Assembly: GCA_002687025.1 (NCBI GenBank)
Contig: NYZG01000232.1
Location: 1-7,317 of the forward strand
DNA from: Candidatus Poribacteria bacterium
Lineage (GTDB): Bacteria > Poribacteria > WGA-4E > GCA-2687025
DNA: 7,317 bases
Reading direction: 5' to 3'
The translations under genes were made by a program, and so were the position numbers. Under the pieces are notes generated by a model. The model was not told the origin of the DNA. It searched no databases and saw nothing but the letters and a program-made list of their open reading frames with translations. Below, piece after piece: positions 1-6,227 of the stretch (position 1 is the stretch's first letter; each line of letters opens with the position of its first letter).

Positions 1-336
1 CCGTGCGGCCGGTGCCTCGTCGACGTGGCCGACTCGGTCGCTGCCGACATGCACGTAATGTACCGCCCTGAGGACCAGCGTCCCGACTACCTCGAGGGCG
101 AGGAGGAGGTTGGACTTGGTTATTACGAGGGAGGTATTATAGACATTCGTGAGGATGTCCGGCGGTACCTGCTCCTCGAGATCCCCGTGTGGCCCGTGTG
201 CGATGAAGACTGCAAGGGGCTGTGTGCGACCTGCGGGGCGAACCTGAACGACTACCCCTGCGACTGTGCGCCGATCGACGACGAGAAGCCGCGAACGCCA
301 CTGGCTCAGGAGCTCGACCGCCTGTTCGACAGCTGA
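1..336 (+). CDS. DUF177/YceD family protein, 3' part
   Basis: Reading frame open at the left edge; 111 codons and the stop are visible and the N-terminal part is missing. The fragment opens with a CxRCL motif (visible residues 2-6), typical of the YceD/DUF177 family. A tyrosine- and acid-rich stretch follows, then LLLEIPVWPVC. Next comes the cysteine cluster C67-x3-C71-x3-C75-x2-C78 with a CKGLC core, then C87 and C89, which suggests metal binding. Bacterial homologues lie directly upstream of rpmF, as here (34 bp to the rpmF ATG), and are linked to ribosome and 23S rRNA biogenesis. That role is family knowledge, not visible in this sequence. A GTG at 25 could be mistaken for a start, but the CxRCL motif upstream of it is in frame, so the true start lies outside the window. 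The family call is firm; the molecular function is less so. Confidence 0.88.
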   Translation, partial: PCGRCLVDVADSVAADMHVMYRPEDQRPDYLEGEEEVGLGYYEGGIIDIREDVRRYLLLEIPVWPVCDEDCKGLCATCGANLNDYPCDCAPIDDEKPRTPLAQELDRLFDS

Positions 337-359
337 CGGACGCTTGCCGAGTTTTCATT

Positions 360-363
360 AGGA
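360..363 (+). promoter_or_regulatory. Ribosome binding site of rpmF
   Basis: AGGA lies 7 nt before the ATG at 371. An in-frame TTG at 368 would leave only 4 nt, and L32 proteins usually begin with Met-Ala-x-Pro-Lys, so the site favours ATG 371. Confidence 0.5.
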
Positions 364-370
364 TAGGTTG

Positions 371-565
371 ATGGCGCACCCAAAACGACGTAAGTCCCAA
401 TCACGCACGCGTATGGGCCGCTCGCATCACGCCCTTCGCGCGCCGGCCCTCGTGACGTGCCGCAACTGCGGCGACCGCATGCGACCACACCATGCCTGCC
501 CGAAGTGCGGATACTTCAAGGCGCACAAGTGGCACAAGCCGGTCATCTCGGTAGACGTCGACTAA
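371..565 (+). CDS. rpmF: 50S ribosomal protein L32 (zinc-ribbon form)
   Basis: A 64-residue basic protein, the normal size for bL32, a component of the large ribosomal subunit. It opens MAHPKRRKSQSRTR, matching the family's Met-Ala-x-Pro-Lys-Arg N-terminus that threads into rRNA. The C-terminal half carries two CxxC pairs, C30-x2-C33 and C43-x2-C46, which form the zinc ribbon of the cysteine-containing (C+) type of L32. These sit within CRNCGDRM and CPKCGYF, a usual L32 arrangement. I chose ATG 371 over the adjacent in-frame TTG at 368 because of the conserved N-terminus and the AGGA at 360-363. The gene follows the DUF177 gene, a widely conserved pairing, and is followed after 23 bp by fabH. 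plsX, often found between rpmF and fabH, is not present. The C+ form implies a zinc requirement; no zinc-independent paralogue is visible here. Confidence 0.96.
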   Translation: MAHPKRRKSQSRTRMGRSHHALRAPALVTCRNCGDRMRPHHACPKCGYFKAHKWHKPVISVDVD

Positions 566-575
566 TACGGGCGCC

Positions 576-582
576 GGGAGGG
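576..582 (+). promoter_or_regulatory. Ribosome binding site of fabH
   Basis: GGGAGGG ends 6 nt before the ATG at 589. It selects this start over more distant in-frame codons that would place the N-terminus inside rpmF. Confidence 0.65.
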
Positions 583-588
583 CGATGG

Positions 589-1590
589 ATGGCATCGGAG
601 CGGCATGCGGTGATCCGAGGCACCGGGGCGTACGTGCCCGAGAAACGGGTCACCAACCACGACCTCGAGCAGCTCGTAGACACGTCCGATGAGTGGATAC
701 GGAGCCGCGTGGGCATCGTCGAGCGGCGCATGGCCGAGGCGGACAAGGCCAGCTCCGACCTGGGCGCGATCGCGGCGGAACGCGCGCTGGCAGACGCCGG
801 CGTCGACCGCGACGAAGTCGACCTGGTTCTGTGCTCGACCGTGTCGCCCGACATGATCTTCCCGTCGACGGCGTGCCTCATCTCTCGCGCGCTGGGTATC
901 GAGCATCGCGTCCCCGCGATGGACCTCGCGGCTGCGTGCAGCGGGTTCTCGTACGGTCTGCATATGGCCAACGGCCTCATCAGGTCCGGGATGCACAAGA
1001 CGATTCTGCTCGTCGCGGCGGAGATGCTCACCCGCCACGTGGACTGGACAGACCGCGCCACGTGCGTGCTGTTCGGCGACGGCGCGGGAGCCGCGGTGGT
1101 ACAGGCCGGCGACCCGAGCGAGGGCGGCATCCTGCACAGCGCCGTCGGCGCCGAGTCGCAATACGCCGACCCGGAGCTGTTGGCCATCCCCGCCGGTGGA
1201 TCGCGCATGCCCGCGACGGCGGAGACCGTCGCCAATCGGCAGCACTACATTAAGATGGAGGGGCGCAAGCTCTTCAAGGTCGCAATGACGCTCATGCCGG
1301 AGGTCGTCAAGGACGTCCTGGCGGAGGCGGACATGACGATGGACGACATAAAGCTGCTCGTCCCTCACCAGATGAACATGCGGATCGTGGCGAACTTCTC
1401 GGACCGCCTGGACATCGAGATGGAACGCATCTACGTGAACGTCGATCGGTACGGGAACACGTCTTCGGCCAGCGTCATCATCGCGCTCAACGAGGCCATT
1501 GAGCGTGGCCGCGTAGGCCCCGGAGACCGGGTGTTCCTCATCACCTTCGGCGCCGGCTGGACCTGGGGCGCGAACATCATCCAGCTGTAG
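589..1590 (+). CDS. fabH: Beta-ketoacyl-ACP synthase III
   Basis: A 333-residue enzyme, close to the usual FabH size of about 320-330. It starts type II fatty acid synthesis in the cytosol by condensing an acyl-CoA primer, usually acetyl-CoA, with malonyl-ACP to give acetoacetyl-ACP. The thiolase-fold triad is complete: Cys117 in AAACSGF, His260 in PHQMN and Asn290 in YGNTSSAS. The N-terminus GTGAYVPEKRVTN and DTSDEWI are typical of the family, as is the glycine-rich FGDGAGAAV. One small departure is Met262 where PHQAN is the usual sequence; it lies beside the catalytic His and might affect primer fit, but this is inference. The reading frame extends upstream into rpmF, but ATG 589 has a strong binding site and gives the standard N-terminus. 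The gene lies 23 bp after rpmF and 33 bp before fabD. Primer preference (acetyl or branched) cannot be read from the sequence. Confidence 0.95.
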   Translation: MASERHAVIRGTGAYVPEKRVTNHDLEQLVDTSDEWIRSRVGIVERRMAEADKASSDLGAIAAERALADAGVDRDEVDLVLCSTVSPDMIFPSTACLISRALGIEHRVPAMDLAAACSGFSYGLHMANGLIRSGMHKTILLVAAEMLTRHVDWTDRATCVLFGDGAGAAVVQAGDPSEGGILHSAVGAESQYADPELLAIPAGGSRMPATAETVANRQHYIKMEGRKLFKVAMTLMPEVVKDVLAEADMTMDDIKLLVPHQMNMRIVANFSDRLDIEMERIYVNVDRYGNTSSASVIIALNEAIERGRVGPGDRVFLITFGAGWTWGANIIQL

Positions 1591-1623
1591 CCGCCCGCCA
1601 CCTCCCGTCCCACAGTGACAGCA

Positions 1624-2559
1624 ATGAGCAAGACGGCGCTGATTTTCCCGGGTCAAGGCTCCCAGTACGTCGGCATGGGCGCCTGGCTAGACGACCACGA
1701 GGCCTCGCGCGCCGTGTTCGACTGCGCGGCTTCCGCCGGCTTCGACGCGCGTCAGCCCTGCTTCCACGGCCCTGAAGATGCCCTCAAGCGGACCAGCGCC
1801 ACGCAGCCCGCGCTGCTCACGGTGTCCGCGGCCACGCTCGCCCTGTTGCGCGCGAGTGGCGTTGGGTACGACGCCGTCGCCGGGCACAGCCTTGGGGAGC
1901 ATTCCGCCCTTGTGGCGGCGGGCGTGGTCGACTTCGGCCGGGCGCTCGAGGTGGTGCGCGCTCGGGGCCGGCTCATGGAAGACTCGCACTCGGGCCGCGC
2001 CGGGGCCATGGCCGCCATCTTGGGTCTGGAGCCCGAACCTCTAGCGAACATGTGCGAGCACGCGGCCCATGGCGATGAGGCGGTCTCCGTAGCCAATTAC
2101 AACTGTCCGGGGCAGATCGTCGTGACCGGCGACGCAGCCGCCGTCGAACGCCTGGGCGTCCTCGCTTCCGACGGCGGGGCGCGACGCGTCGTGCCCTTGG
2201 CGGTGTCCGGGGCGTTCCACTCGCCTCTGATGGCGAATGCCGAACGCGGCATGGCAGACGTGCTGCGGGACGTGGCCCTGCGCGCTCCCGACGCTGCGTT
2301 CTACCCGAACGTCACCGCCGAGGCGGAGTCCGATCCCGAACGCATCCGCGAACGCCTCGTCACCCAGGTCACGCATCCTGTGCGCTGGGAGGAGACCGTG
2401 CGAAACATGCACGCCGCCGGCGTCACCGTGTTTGTGGAAGTGGGCGCGGGGCGCGCGCTGTCCGGGATGGTGCGTCGCATCGCGCGCGACGCGACAGTCC
2501 TGTCCACCGACACGCCCGAGCAATTCGAGGAGGCCGTCGATGTTCTCGCTCGAAGGTAA
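1624..2559 (+). CDS. fabD: Malonyl-CoA:ACP transacylase
   Basis: A 311-residue cytosolic enzyme, the usual FabD length. It moves malonyl from CoA to the phosphopantetheine arm of ACP and so supplies the extender for FabH and FabF. The N-terminal FPGQGSQ (residues 8-14) contains the oxyanion Gln11. The nucleophile is Ser89 in GHSLGE, the catalytic partner is His199 in GAFHSPL, Arg114 is the probable binder of the malonyl carboxylate, and Gln248 stands in QVTHPVRW. The set matches characterised FabD enzymes. ATG 1624 gives the standard short N-terminus (MSKTALIFPGQG). A GTG at 1615 would add three residues, and neither start has a Shine-Dalgarno sequence. The last 20 nt overlap fabG, which points to translational coupling. 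It is a stand-alone enzyme, not a polyketide synthase module, as shown by its length and by the neighbouring fab genes. Confidence 0.95.
   Translation: MSKTALIFPGQGSQYVGMGAWLDDHEASRAVFDCAASAGFDARQPCFHGPEDALKRTSATQPALLTVSAATLALLRASGVGYDAVAGHSLGEHSALVAAGVVDFGRALEVVRARGRLMEDSHSGRAGAMAAILGLEPEPLANMCEHAAHGDEAVSVANYNCPGQIVVTGDAAAVERLGVLASDGGARRVVPLAVSGAFHSPLMANAERGMADVLRDVALRAPDAAFYPNVTAEAESDPERIRERLVTQVTHPVRWEETVRNMHAAGVTVFVEVGAGRALSGMVRRIARDATVLSTDTPEQFEEAVDVLARR
2527..2533 (+). promoter_or_regulatory. Ribosome binding site of fabG, inside fabD
   Basis: GAGGAGG lies within the last codons of fabD, 6 nt before the fabG ATG at 2540. It is the strongest Shine-Dalgarno sequence I noticed in the window, and it fixes the fabG start although the reading frame stays open far upstream. 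Confidence 0.75.
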
Positions 2560-3283
2560 GGTAGCGATCGTCACTGGGGCTTCGCGGGGAATCGGTCGCG
2601 CGATCGCGCTCGCGTTCGCCTCCCAGGGAGCGGACGTCGCTCTGTGCGCGCGGACCGAATCGGCGCTGGATCAGGTCGCGGCCGAGGTGCGCGAGCTGGG
2701 CAGAGAGGCCCTGGTCCAGGTCGTGGATGTGCGCGATGCGGCCTCGGCGGAGGCGGCCATAGCGTCCACGGTGGAAACGCTAGGACGCCTCGACATCCTG
2801 GTGAACAACGCCGGCATCACGCGCGACACGTTGCTGATGCGCATGAAGGACGACGACTGGGAGGATGTCCTCGCGACGAACCTTACCGGGCCGTTCTACT
2901 TCACCCGCGCAGCCGCCCGTATTATGCTTAAGCAGCGGGGCGGGCGCGTTCTCAACATCTCGTCGGTGGTAGGTCTGATGGGGAACGTCGGTCAGGCCAA
3001 CTACGCGGCTTCCAAGGCGGGCATCATCGGCGTCACGAAGTCGCTCGCGCGAGAGCTGGGGCCACGCGGCGTAACGGTGAACGCAATCGCGCCGGGGTTC
3101 ATCACCACGGATATGACCTCGGGTCTGAAGGACGAGCACCAATCCCGTTTGCGGGACGCCATACCCTTGGGCGCGTTTGGCGAGCCGGAGGATGTCGCCG
3201 CGGCGGCGTGCTTCCTGGCGTCAGACGCCGCGAGGTACGTGACCGGTCAGGTGATACAGGTCGATGGTGGAATGCGGCTGTAG
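2540..3283 (+). CDS. fabG: 3-oxoacyl-ACP reductase
   Basis: A 247-residue short-chain dehydrogenase, the normal FabG length. It reduces 3-ketoacyl-ACP to 3-hydroxyacyl-ACP with NADPH in each elongation cycle. The Rossmann cofactor motif TGASRGIG is at residues 12-19 and NNAG is at 89-92. The catalytic tetrad is complete: Asn114, Ser142, Tyr155 and Lys159 (YAASK). Arg16 in the glycine motif and Arg38 after the second strand fit an NADPH preference, as known for FabG. The C-terminus ends in VTGQVIQVDGGMRL, the classic FabG ending. The frame runs upstream through fabD, but ATG 2540 is fixed by GAGGAGG and the standard N-terminus. The start lies inside fabD and the stop is followed by a 76-bp gap with two hairpins before acpP. 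SDR proteins are a large group, but the location among fab genes makes the FabG assignment secure. Confidence 0.95.
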   Translation: MFSLEGKVAIVTGASRGIGRAIALAFASQGADVALCARTESALDQVAAEVRELGREALVQVVDVRDAASAEAAIASTVETLGRLDILVNNAGITRDTLLMRMKDDDWEDVLATNLTGPFYFTRAAARIMLKQRGGRVLNISSVVGLMGNVGQANYAASKAGIIGVTKSLARELGPRGVTVNAIAPGFITTDMTSGLKDEHQSRLRDAIPLGAFGEPEDVAAAACFLASDAARYVTGQVIQVDGGMRL

Positions 3284-3338
3284 GGCTCGCGGCGCCCGGC
3301 GAGTCAACGTGTAAACAAGACGCTCGACGGCGAGCGTC
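3284..3338 (+). promoter_or_regulatory. Two tandem hairpins between fabG and acpP
   Basis: The first hairpin starts directly after the fabG stop: 3284-3290 pairs with 3299-3305 (seven pairs, one of them G-U, loop of 8). The second pairs GACGCTCG (3319-3326) with CGAGCGTC (3331-3338), a perfect 8-bp stem with a 4-nt loop. Neither has a T-run after it, so they are not classic terminators. The CTCGC and GCGAG segments can also pair across the two hairpins, allowing an alternative fold. Placed 21 nt before the acpP ATG, they could stabilise or process the acpP message or attenuate transcription. The complementarity is seen directly; the role is inferred, and short stems are common in GC-rich DNA. 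Confidence 0.4.
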
Positions 3339-3346
3339 GGATGAAT

Positions 3347-3350
3347 GGAG
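3347..3350 (+). promoter_or_regulatory. Ribosome binding site of acpP
   Basis: GGAG lies 9 nt before the ATG at 3360. The upstream in-frame ATG at 3345 has no comparable site, and ACPs usually begin with Met-Ala or Met-Ser shortly before the first helix, so 3360 is preferred. Confidence 0.45.
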
Positions 3351-3359
3351 ACGGCTTCG

Positions 3360-3599
3360 ATGGCAGATCAGTCCGAGAAAGTACGTGAAATCGTCGCGCG
3401 CGAGCTGTCCGTGGACCTCGACCAGGTCACTGTCGAGGCCTCGTTTATGGACGACCTCGGCGCCGACTCGCTCGACACCGTCGAGTTGGTGATGGCGTTT
3501 GAGGATGCCTTTGGCGTCGAGATCCCGGACGAGGACGCCGAGAAGATACGCACCGTGCGAGACGCAATCGACTACGTCAACGCCAACGCTGGCGCGTAA
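3360..3599 (+). CDS. acpP: Acyl carrier protein
   Basis: A 79-residue acidic protein, matching the 75-80 residues usual for ACP. It carries the growing fatty acyl chain as a thioester on 4'-phosphopantetheine. The attachment site is Ser37 in GADSLDTVEL, at the start of the helix that the Fab enzymes recognise. The pattern of helices and acidic residues (EKVREIVARE, then FEDAFGVEIPDED, then TVRDAIDYV) is typical. The start is ATG 3360; an in-frame ATG at 3345 would add five residues (METAS) not expected in ACPs. The gene sits between fabG and fabF, a classic order, with 76 bp upstream containing two hairpins and 25 bp downstream. ACP is usually needed in far higher amounts than the Fab enzymes, so a control element in the upstream gap would make sense. 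The phosphopantetheinyl transferase gene (acpS) is not in the window. Confidence 0.96.
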   Translation: MADQSEKVREIVARELSVDLDQVTVEASFMDDLGADSLDTVELVMAFEDAFGVEIPDEDAEKIRTVRDAIDYVNANAGA

Positions 3600-3624
3600 C
3601 GCAGACGACCACGGGCGGCACGCG

Positions 3625-4863
3625 ATGGAACGAGTTGTCATCACCGGAATGGGGATCATCTCCCCGCTCGGGTTCTCCCTCGACGACTACTGGTCGGCGT
3701 TGGAATCTGGACGGTCAGGGATCGGCCCGCTCACGCGGTTCGACAACACCGACTACCGCACGACGATCGCGGCGGAAGTGAAGGACTTCGATGGCGCCGA
3801 CTACCTCGACGCCAAGGATGCGCGACGACTGCCGCCGTTCATCCAGTACGCCGTCGCCGCCGCGGGACTTGCGCTCGAGGACGGCGCGCTGCCGCGCGGG
3901 TCGTTCGACCCGAATCGCGGCGGGGTGATCGTCGGCTCGGGCATCGGCGGCCTCGACATCATCGAGGCGCAGCACGAGATCCTGCGCACAAAGGGGCCCA
4001 AGCGCGTCTCGCCGTTCTTTGTCCCGCACGAGATCATCAACATGGCTCCGGGGAAGATCTCCATCGACTTCGACCTGCGGGGGCCCAACGCTGCCGCGGT
4101 GACCGCGTGCGCAACGGGAAACCACGCGATCGGCCAGGCGTACCACGTGGTATCGCGCGGGGAAGCCGACTTCATCCTTGCTGGCGGCACCGAGGCGGCG
4201 ATCACGCCGCTGTCGTTCGCGGGCTTCTGCTCGATGAAGGCGATGTCGACGCGCAACGATGAACCGACCTCCGCCAGCCGCCCCTTCGACCTCACCCGCG
4301 ACGGCTTCGTCATGGGCGAAGGAGCCGGCGTGCTGGTCTTAGAGTCTCTCACCCACGCCGGCGACAGGGACGCGCGCATCTACGGCGAAGTCGTGGGCTT
4401 CGGCATGAGCTCGGATTCGTTCGACATCGTCAGTCCGCCCGAGGATGGCGGTGGCGCCGCGCGTTCCATGCAGGCCGCGATCGACGCGGCCAACATCACG
4501 CCCGCCGATGTCTCCTACATCAACGCCCACGGCACGTCCACGCCGATCGGCGACGTGGCAGAGACGAACGCGATCAAGGCCGTGTTCGGCGATGGCGCGG
4601 GGGGCGTGGCCATCAGCTCGACGAAATCGCTGACGGGTCACCTCCTCGGCGCGGCGGGAGCGATCGAGCTCATCGCCGCCGTCCAGGCGATCGAGCGTCA
4701 GCGCATCCCGCCGACGGTGAACCTGAATACGCCCGATCCTGTGTGCGACCTCGACTATGTCCCGAACGTCGCCCGCGACGCGGACATCGAGTACGCGATG
4801 TCCAACGCGTTCGGGTTCGGCGGCCACAACACCAGCATCATCGCTCGCCGGTGGCATGACTGA
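3625..4863 (+). CDS. fabF: Beta-ketoacyl-ACP synthase II
   Basis: A 412-residue condensing enzyme, the normal KAS II length. It elongates acyl-ACP by decarboxylative condensation with malonyl-ACP. The Cys-His-His active site is complete: Cys162 in TACATGN, His302 in NAHGTSTPIGD and His339 in SLTGHLLGAAG, with Lys334 in STKSLTGH also present. The C-terminal SNAFGFGGHN is a hallmark of the family. FabF rather than FabB is favoured by length and by its position after acpP, the widespread acpP-fabF pairing. The start is ATG 3625, giving MERVVITGMGIISPLG, the standard N-terminus; the open frame upstream overlaps acpP and is not used. A weak GGGCGG sits 6 nt before the start. The gene ends with an 8-nt overlap into rnc. 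No second elongating synthase is seen here, so this enzyme may serve all later cycles, but that depends on the rest of the genome. Confidence 0.95.
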   Translation: MERVVITGMGIISPLGFSLDDYWSALESGRSGIGPLTRFDNTDYRTTIAAEVKDFDGADYLDAKDARRLPPFIQYAVAAAGLALEDGALPRGSFDPNRGGVIVGSGIGGLDIIEAQHEILRTKGPKRVSPFFVPHEIINMAPGKISIDFDLRGPNAAAVTACATGNHAIGQAYHVVSRGEADFILAGGTEAAITPLSFAGFCSMKAMSTRNDEPTSASRPFDLTRDGFVMGEGAGVLVLESLTHAGDRDARIYGEVVGFGMSSDSFDIVSPPEDGGGAARSMQAAIDAANITPADVSYINAHGTSTPIGDVAETNAIKAVFGDGAGGVAISSTKSLTGHLLGAAGAIELIAAVQAIERQRIPPTVNLNTPDPVCDLDYVPNVARDADIEYAMSNAFGFGGHNTSIIARRWHD

Positions 4864-5650
4864 CTCGCCGCCCACCGACGAGGACGGCGACGCGGGCCTG
4901 ACTGAGCTTGAGACCGCGCTGGGGTACACCTTCTCCGATCGCGACTGGCTGCGCCTGGCCCTCAGCCATCGCTCCGCTCCCGCAACCGATACAGCTCACA
5001 CTCGCGGAAACAACGAGCGGCTGGAGTTCCTCGGCGATGCCGTGCTCGATCTCGCGATCCGCGCGCTCCTCTTCGAGAGATACCCCGAGGCGCAGGAAGG
5101 CCTCCTGACGCAGTGGCGATCCCAGATCGCCGGACGAGCAAGTCTGGCGGAGCTCGCGGGAGCCCTCCGCCTCGATGAGCACATACGCCACGACGTGCCG
5201 GACGGCGATGGCCGACCCGCTCAACGGGAACGGCTGCTTGCGGACGGCGTCGAGGCGCTCCTCGGCGCGGTCTACTGTGATGGCAGCTACGCGAGCGCGG
5301 GCCGCGTCGCTCACGCGTTGCTGGCGCCGGCATTCGAGCAGCTGCCGGCCGATCCGCGTGATGGCAACCCGAAGTCAGCGCTGCAGGAGCGGTGGCAACG
5401 CGCTTGCGGTGAGGCGCCCCGCTACGAGGTGTCGCACGTCGAGGGGCCCAGTCACGCCCCGCATTTCACGATGGTCGCCATCCTCGGCGAGGACCGGGGA
5501 GAGGCGGGTTCCGGGTGGACGAAGCGAGAGGCCTCGCGCAATGCGGCGCGCGCGACCCTGGAGAAACTCGAGCGCCAGGGCGAGAACGAGCTTGAGGTCG
5601 CGCTGCCTTCGGCTACCCTATCGGTGGATGCCGACGTAGAGGACGGGTGA
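4856..5650 (+). CDS. rnc: Ribonuclease III
   Basis: A 264-residue double-strand-specific endoribonuclease that processes rRNA precursors and some mRNAs. Residues about 15-160 form the nuclease domain with the signature NERLEFLGDAVLD. The metal-binding and catalytic acidic residues are all present: Glu54, Asp61, Asp130 and Glu133 (the last two in LLADGVEALLG). Residues about 171-240 form the double-stranded RNA-binding domain, starting at NPKSALQE and ending in the Lys-Arg-Glu-Ala-Ser helix. The protein is longer than the 226-residue E. coli enzyme because of an acidic N-terminal extension of about 14 residues and an acidic tail (241-264). The ATG at 4856 overlaps the fabF stop by 8 nt and lacks a clear Shine-Dalgarno site, so translation may be coupled to fabF. 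An rnc gene after fabF is a known arrangement in several bacterial groups. Confidence 0.95.
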   Translation: MTDSPPTDEDGDAGLTELETALGYTFSDRDWLRLALSHRSAPATDTAHTRGNNERLEFLGDAVLDLAIRALLFERYPEAQEGLLTQWRSQIAGRASLAELAGALRLDEHIRHDVPDGDGRPAQRERLLADGVEALLGAVYCDGSYASAGRVAHALLAPAFEQLPADPRDGNPKSALQERWQRACGEAPRYEVSHVEGPSHAPHFTMVAILGEDRGEAGSGWTKREASRNAARATLEKLERQGENELEVALPSATLSVDADVEDG

Positions 5651-5684
5651 CGCGGCCGAATTCAGTAGCCGCCATCGTAGGTGA

Positions 5685-6227
5685 ATGGGCCGCCCTGTGG
5701 AACGTATGGCGTATGTGGGTCTTGGGTCGAACGTCGGAGACAGGCTGGCGAATCTGCGTGCTGCGACGGAGATGCTCGAAGGCGACGGCTGTCGCGTCAC
5801 CGTGGCGTCCTCGGTGTATGAAACCGAACCGGTGGGGTACGCAGACCAGGACTGGTTCCTCAACGCCGTGGTCGGCGTGCGTGTGCGAGCGACAGCGCAT
5901 GGGTTACACGCGCGCCTGAAGGGCATCGAAGCGGAGATGGGACGACGGTCGCGCCATCGGTGGGGGCCGCGCGAAATCGATTTGGACCTTCTACTCTTCG
6001 AGGACGAGGCGCTGCGTGGCGACGACCTCACGATCCCGCACCCGCGCATGCACGAACGCGCGTTCGTGATGATGCCGCTGGCTGAGGTCGCCCCTGACGT
6101 CGAGCCCCCAACGATGTGTGGCAACCTGCGCGAGATACTCGAGCGACTTGACGACGCGGCCCAGGTGCGTCTGGCCCACCCACCTGCCGCCCTGATGGTC
6201 CCTTCCCAGGAGCAGCGCGAAGCGTGA
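5685..6227 (+). CDS. folK: 6-hydroxymethyl-7,8-dihydropterin pyrophosphokinase (HPPK)
   Basis: A 180-residue cytosolic enzyme that transfers pyrophosphate from ATP to 6-hydroxymethyl-7,8-dihydropterin, the step before dihydropteroate synthase in folate synthesis. The N-terminal GLGSNVGDR, the PVGYADQDWFLNAV segment and the signature WGPREIDLDLLLF are present. Asp99 and Asp101 in IDLDLL correspond to the magnesium-binding pair of E. coli FolK (Asp95 and Asp97). IPHPRMHERAFVMMPLAE follows, as in the family. The start is uncertain: ATG 5685 has AGG only 3 nt before it, GTG 5697 is possible, and ATG 5706 (MAYVGLGSN) has a weak GGA and gives the usual short N-terminus. The gene lies 34 bp after rnc. 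It stands alone, without folB or folP beside it, and is not fused to them. The downstream part ends in a stop followed at once by further stops. Confidence 0.94.
   Translation: MGRPVERMAYVGLGSNVGDRLANLRAATEMLEGDGCRVTVASSVYETEPVGYADQDWFLNAVVGVRVRATAHGLHARLKGIEAEMGRRSRHRWGPREIDLDLLLFEDEALRGDDLTIPHPRMHERAFVMMPLAEVAPDVEPPTMCGNLREILERLDDAAQVRLAHPPAALMVPSQEQREA

Noticed and set aside
136..145. Ten-base exact repeat ATTATAGACA here and at 6626-6635.
   Set aside because: Both copies encode Ile-Ile-Asp in the reading frame of unrelated genes; one pair of 10-mers in this length can arise by chance and has no further shared context.
562..1656. A 364-codon - strand open frame opposite fabH.
   Set aside because: It mirrors the G+C-rich codons of fabH, its translation is rich in Arg, His and Asp with no known motif, and fabH has all its catalytic residues.
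2894..2925. Promoter-like TATTAT (2920-2925) inside fabG as an internal acpP promoter.
   Set aside because: It encodes conserved Arg-Ile-Met residues, the only -35-like sequence (TTCTAC) is 20 bp away, and acpP begins more than 400 bp downstream.
5652..5672. Inverted repeat GCGGC/GCCGC in the rnc-folK gap.
   Set aside because: A 5-bp stem with an 11-nt loop is expected by chance at this base composition.
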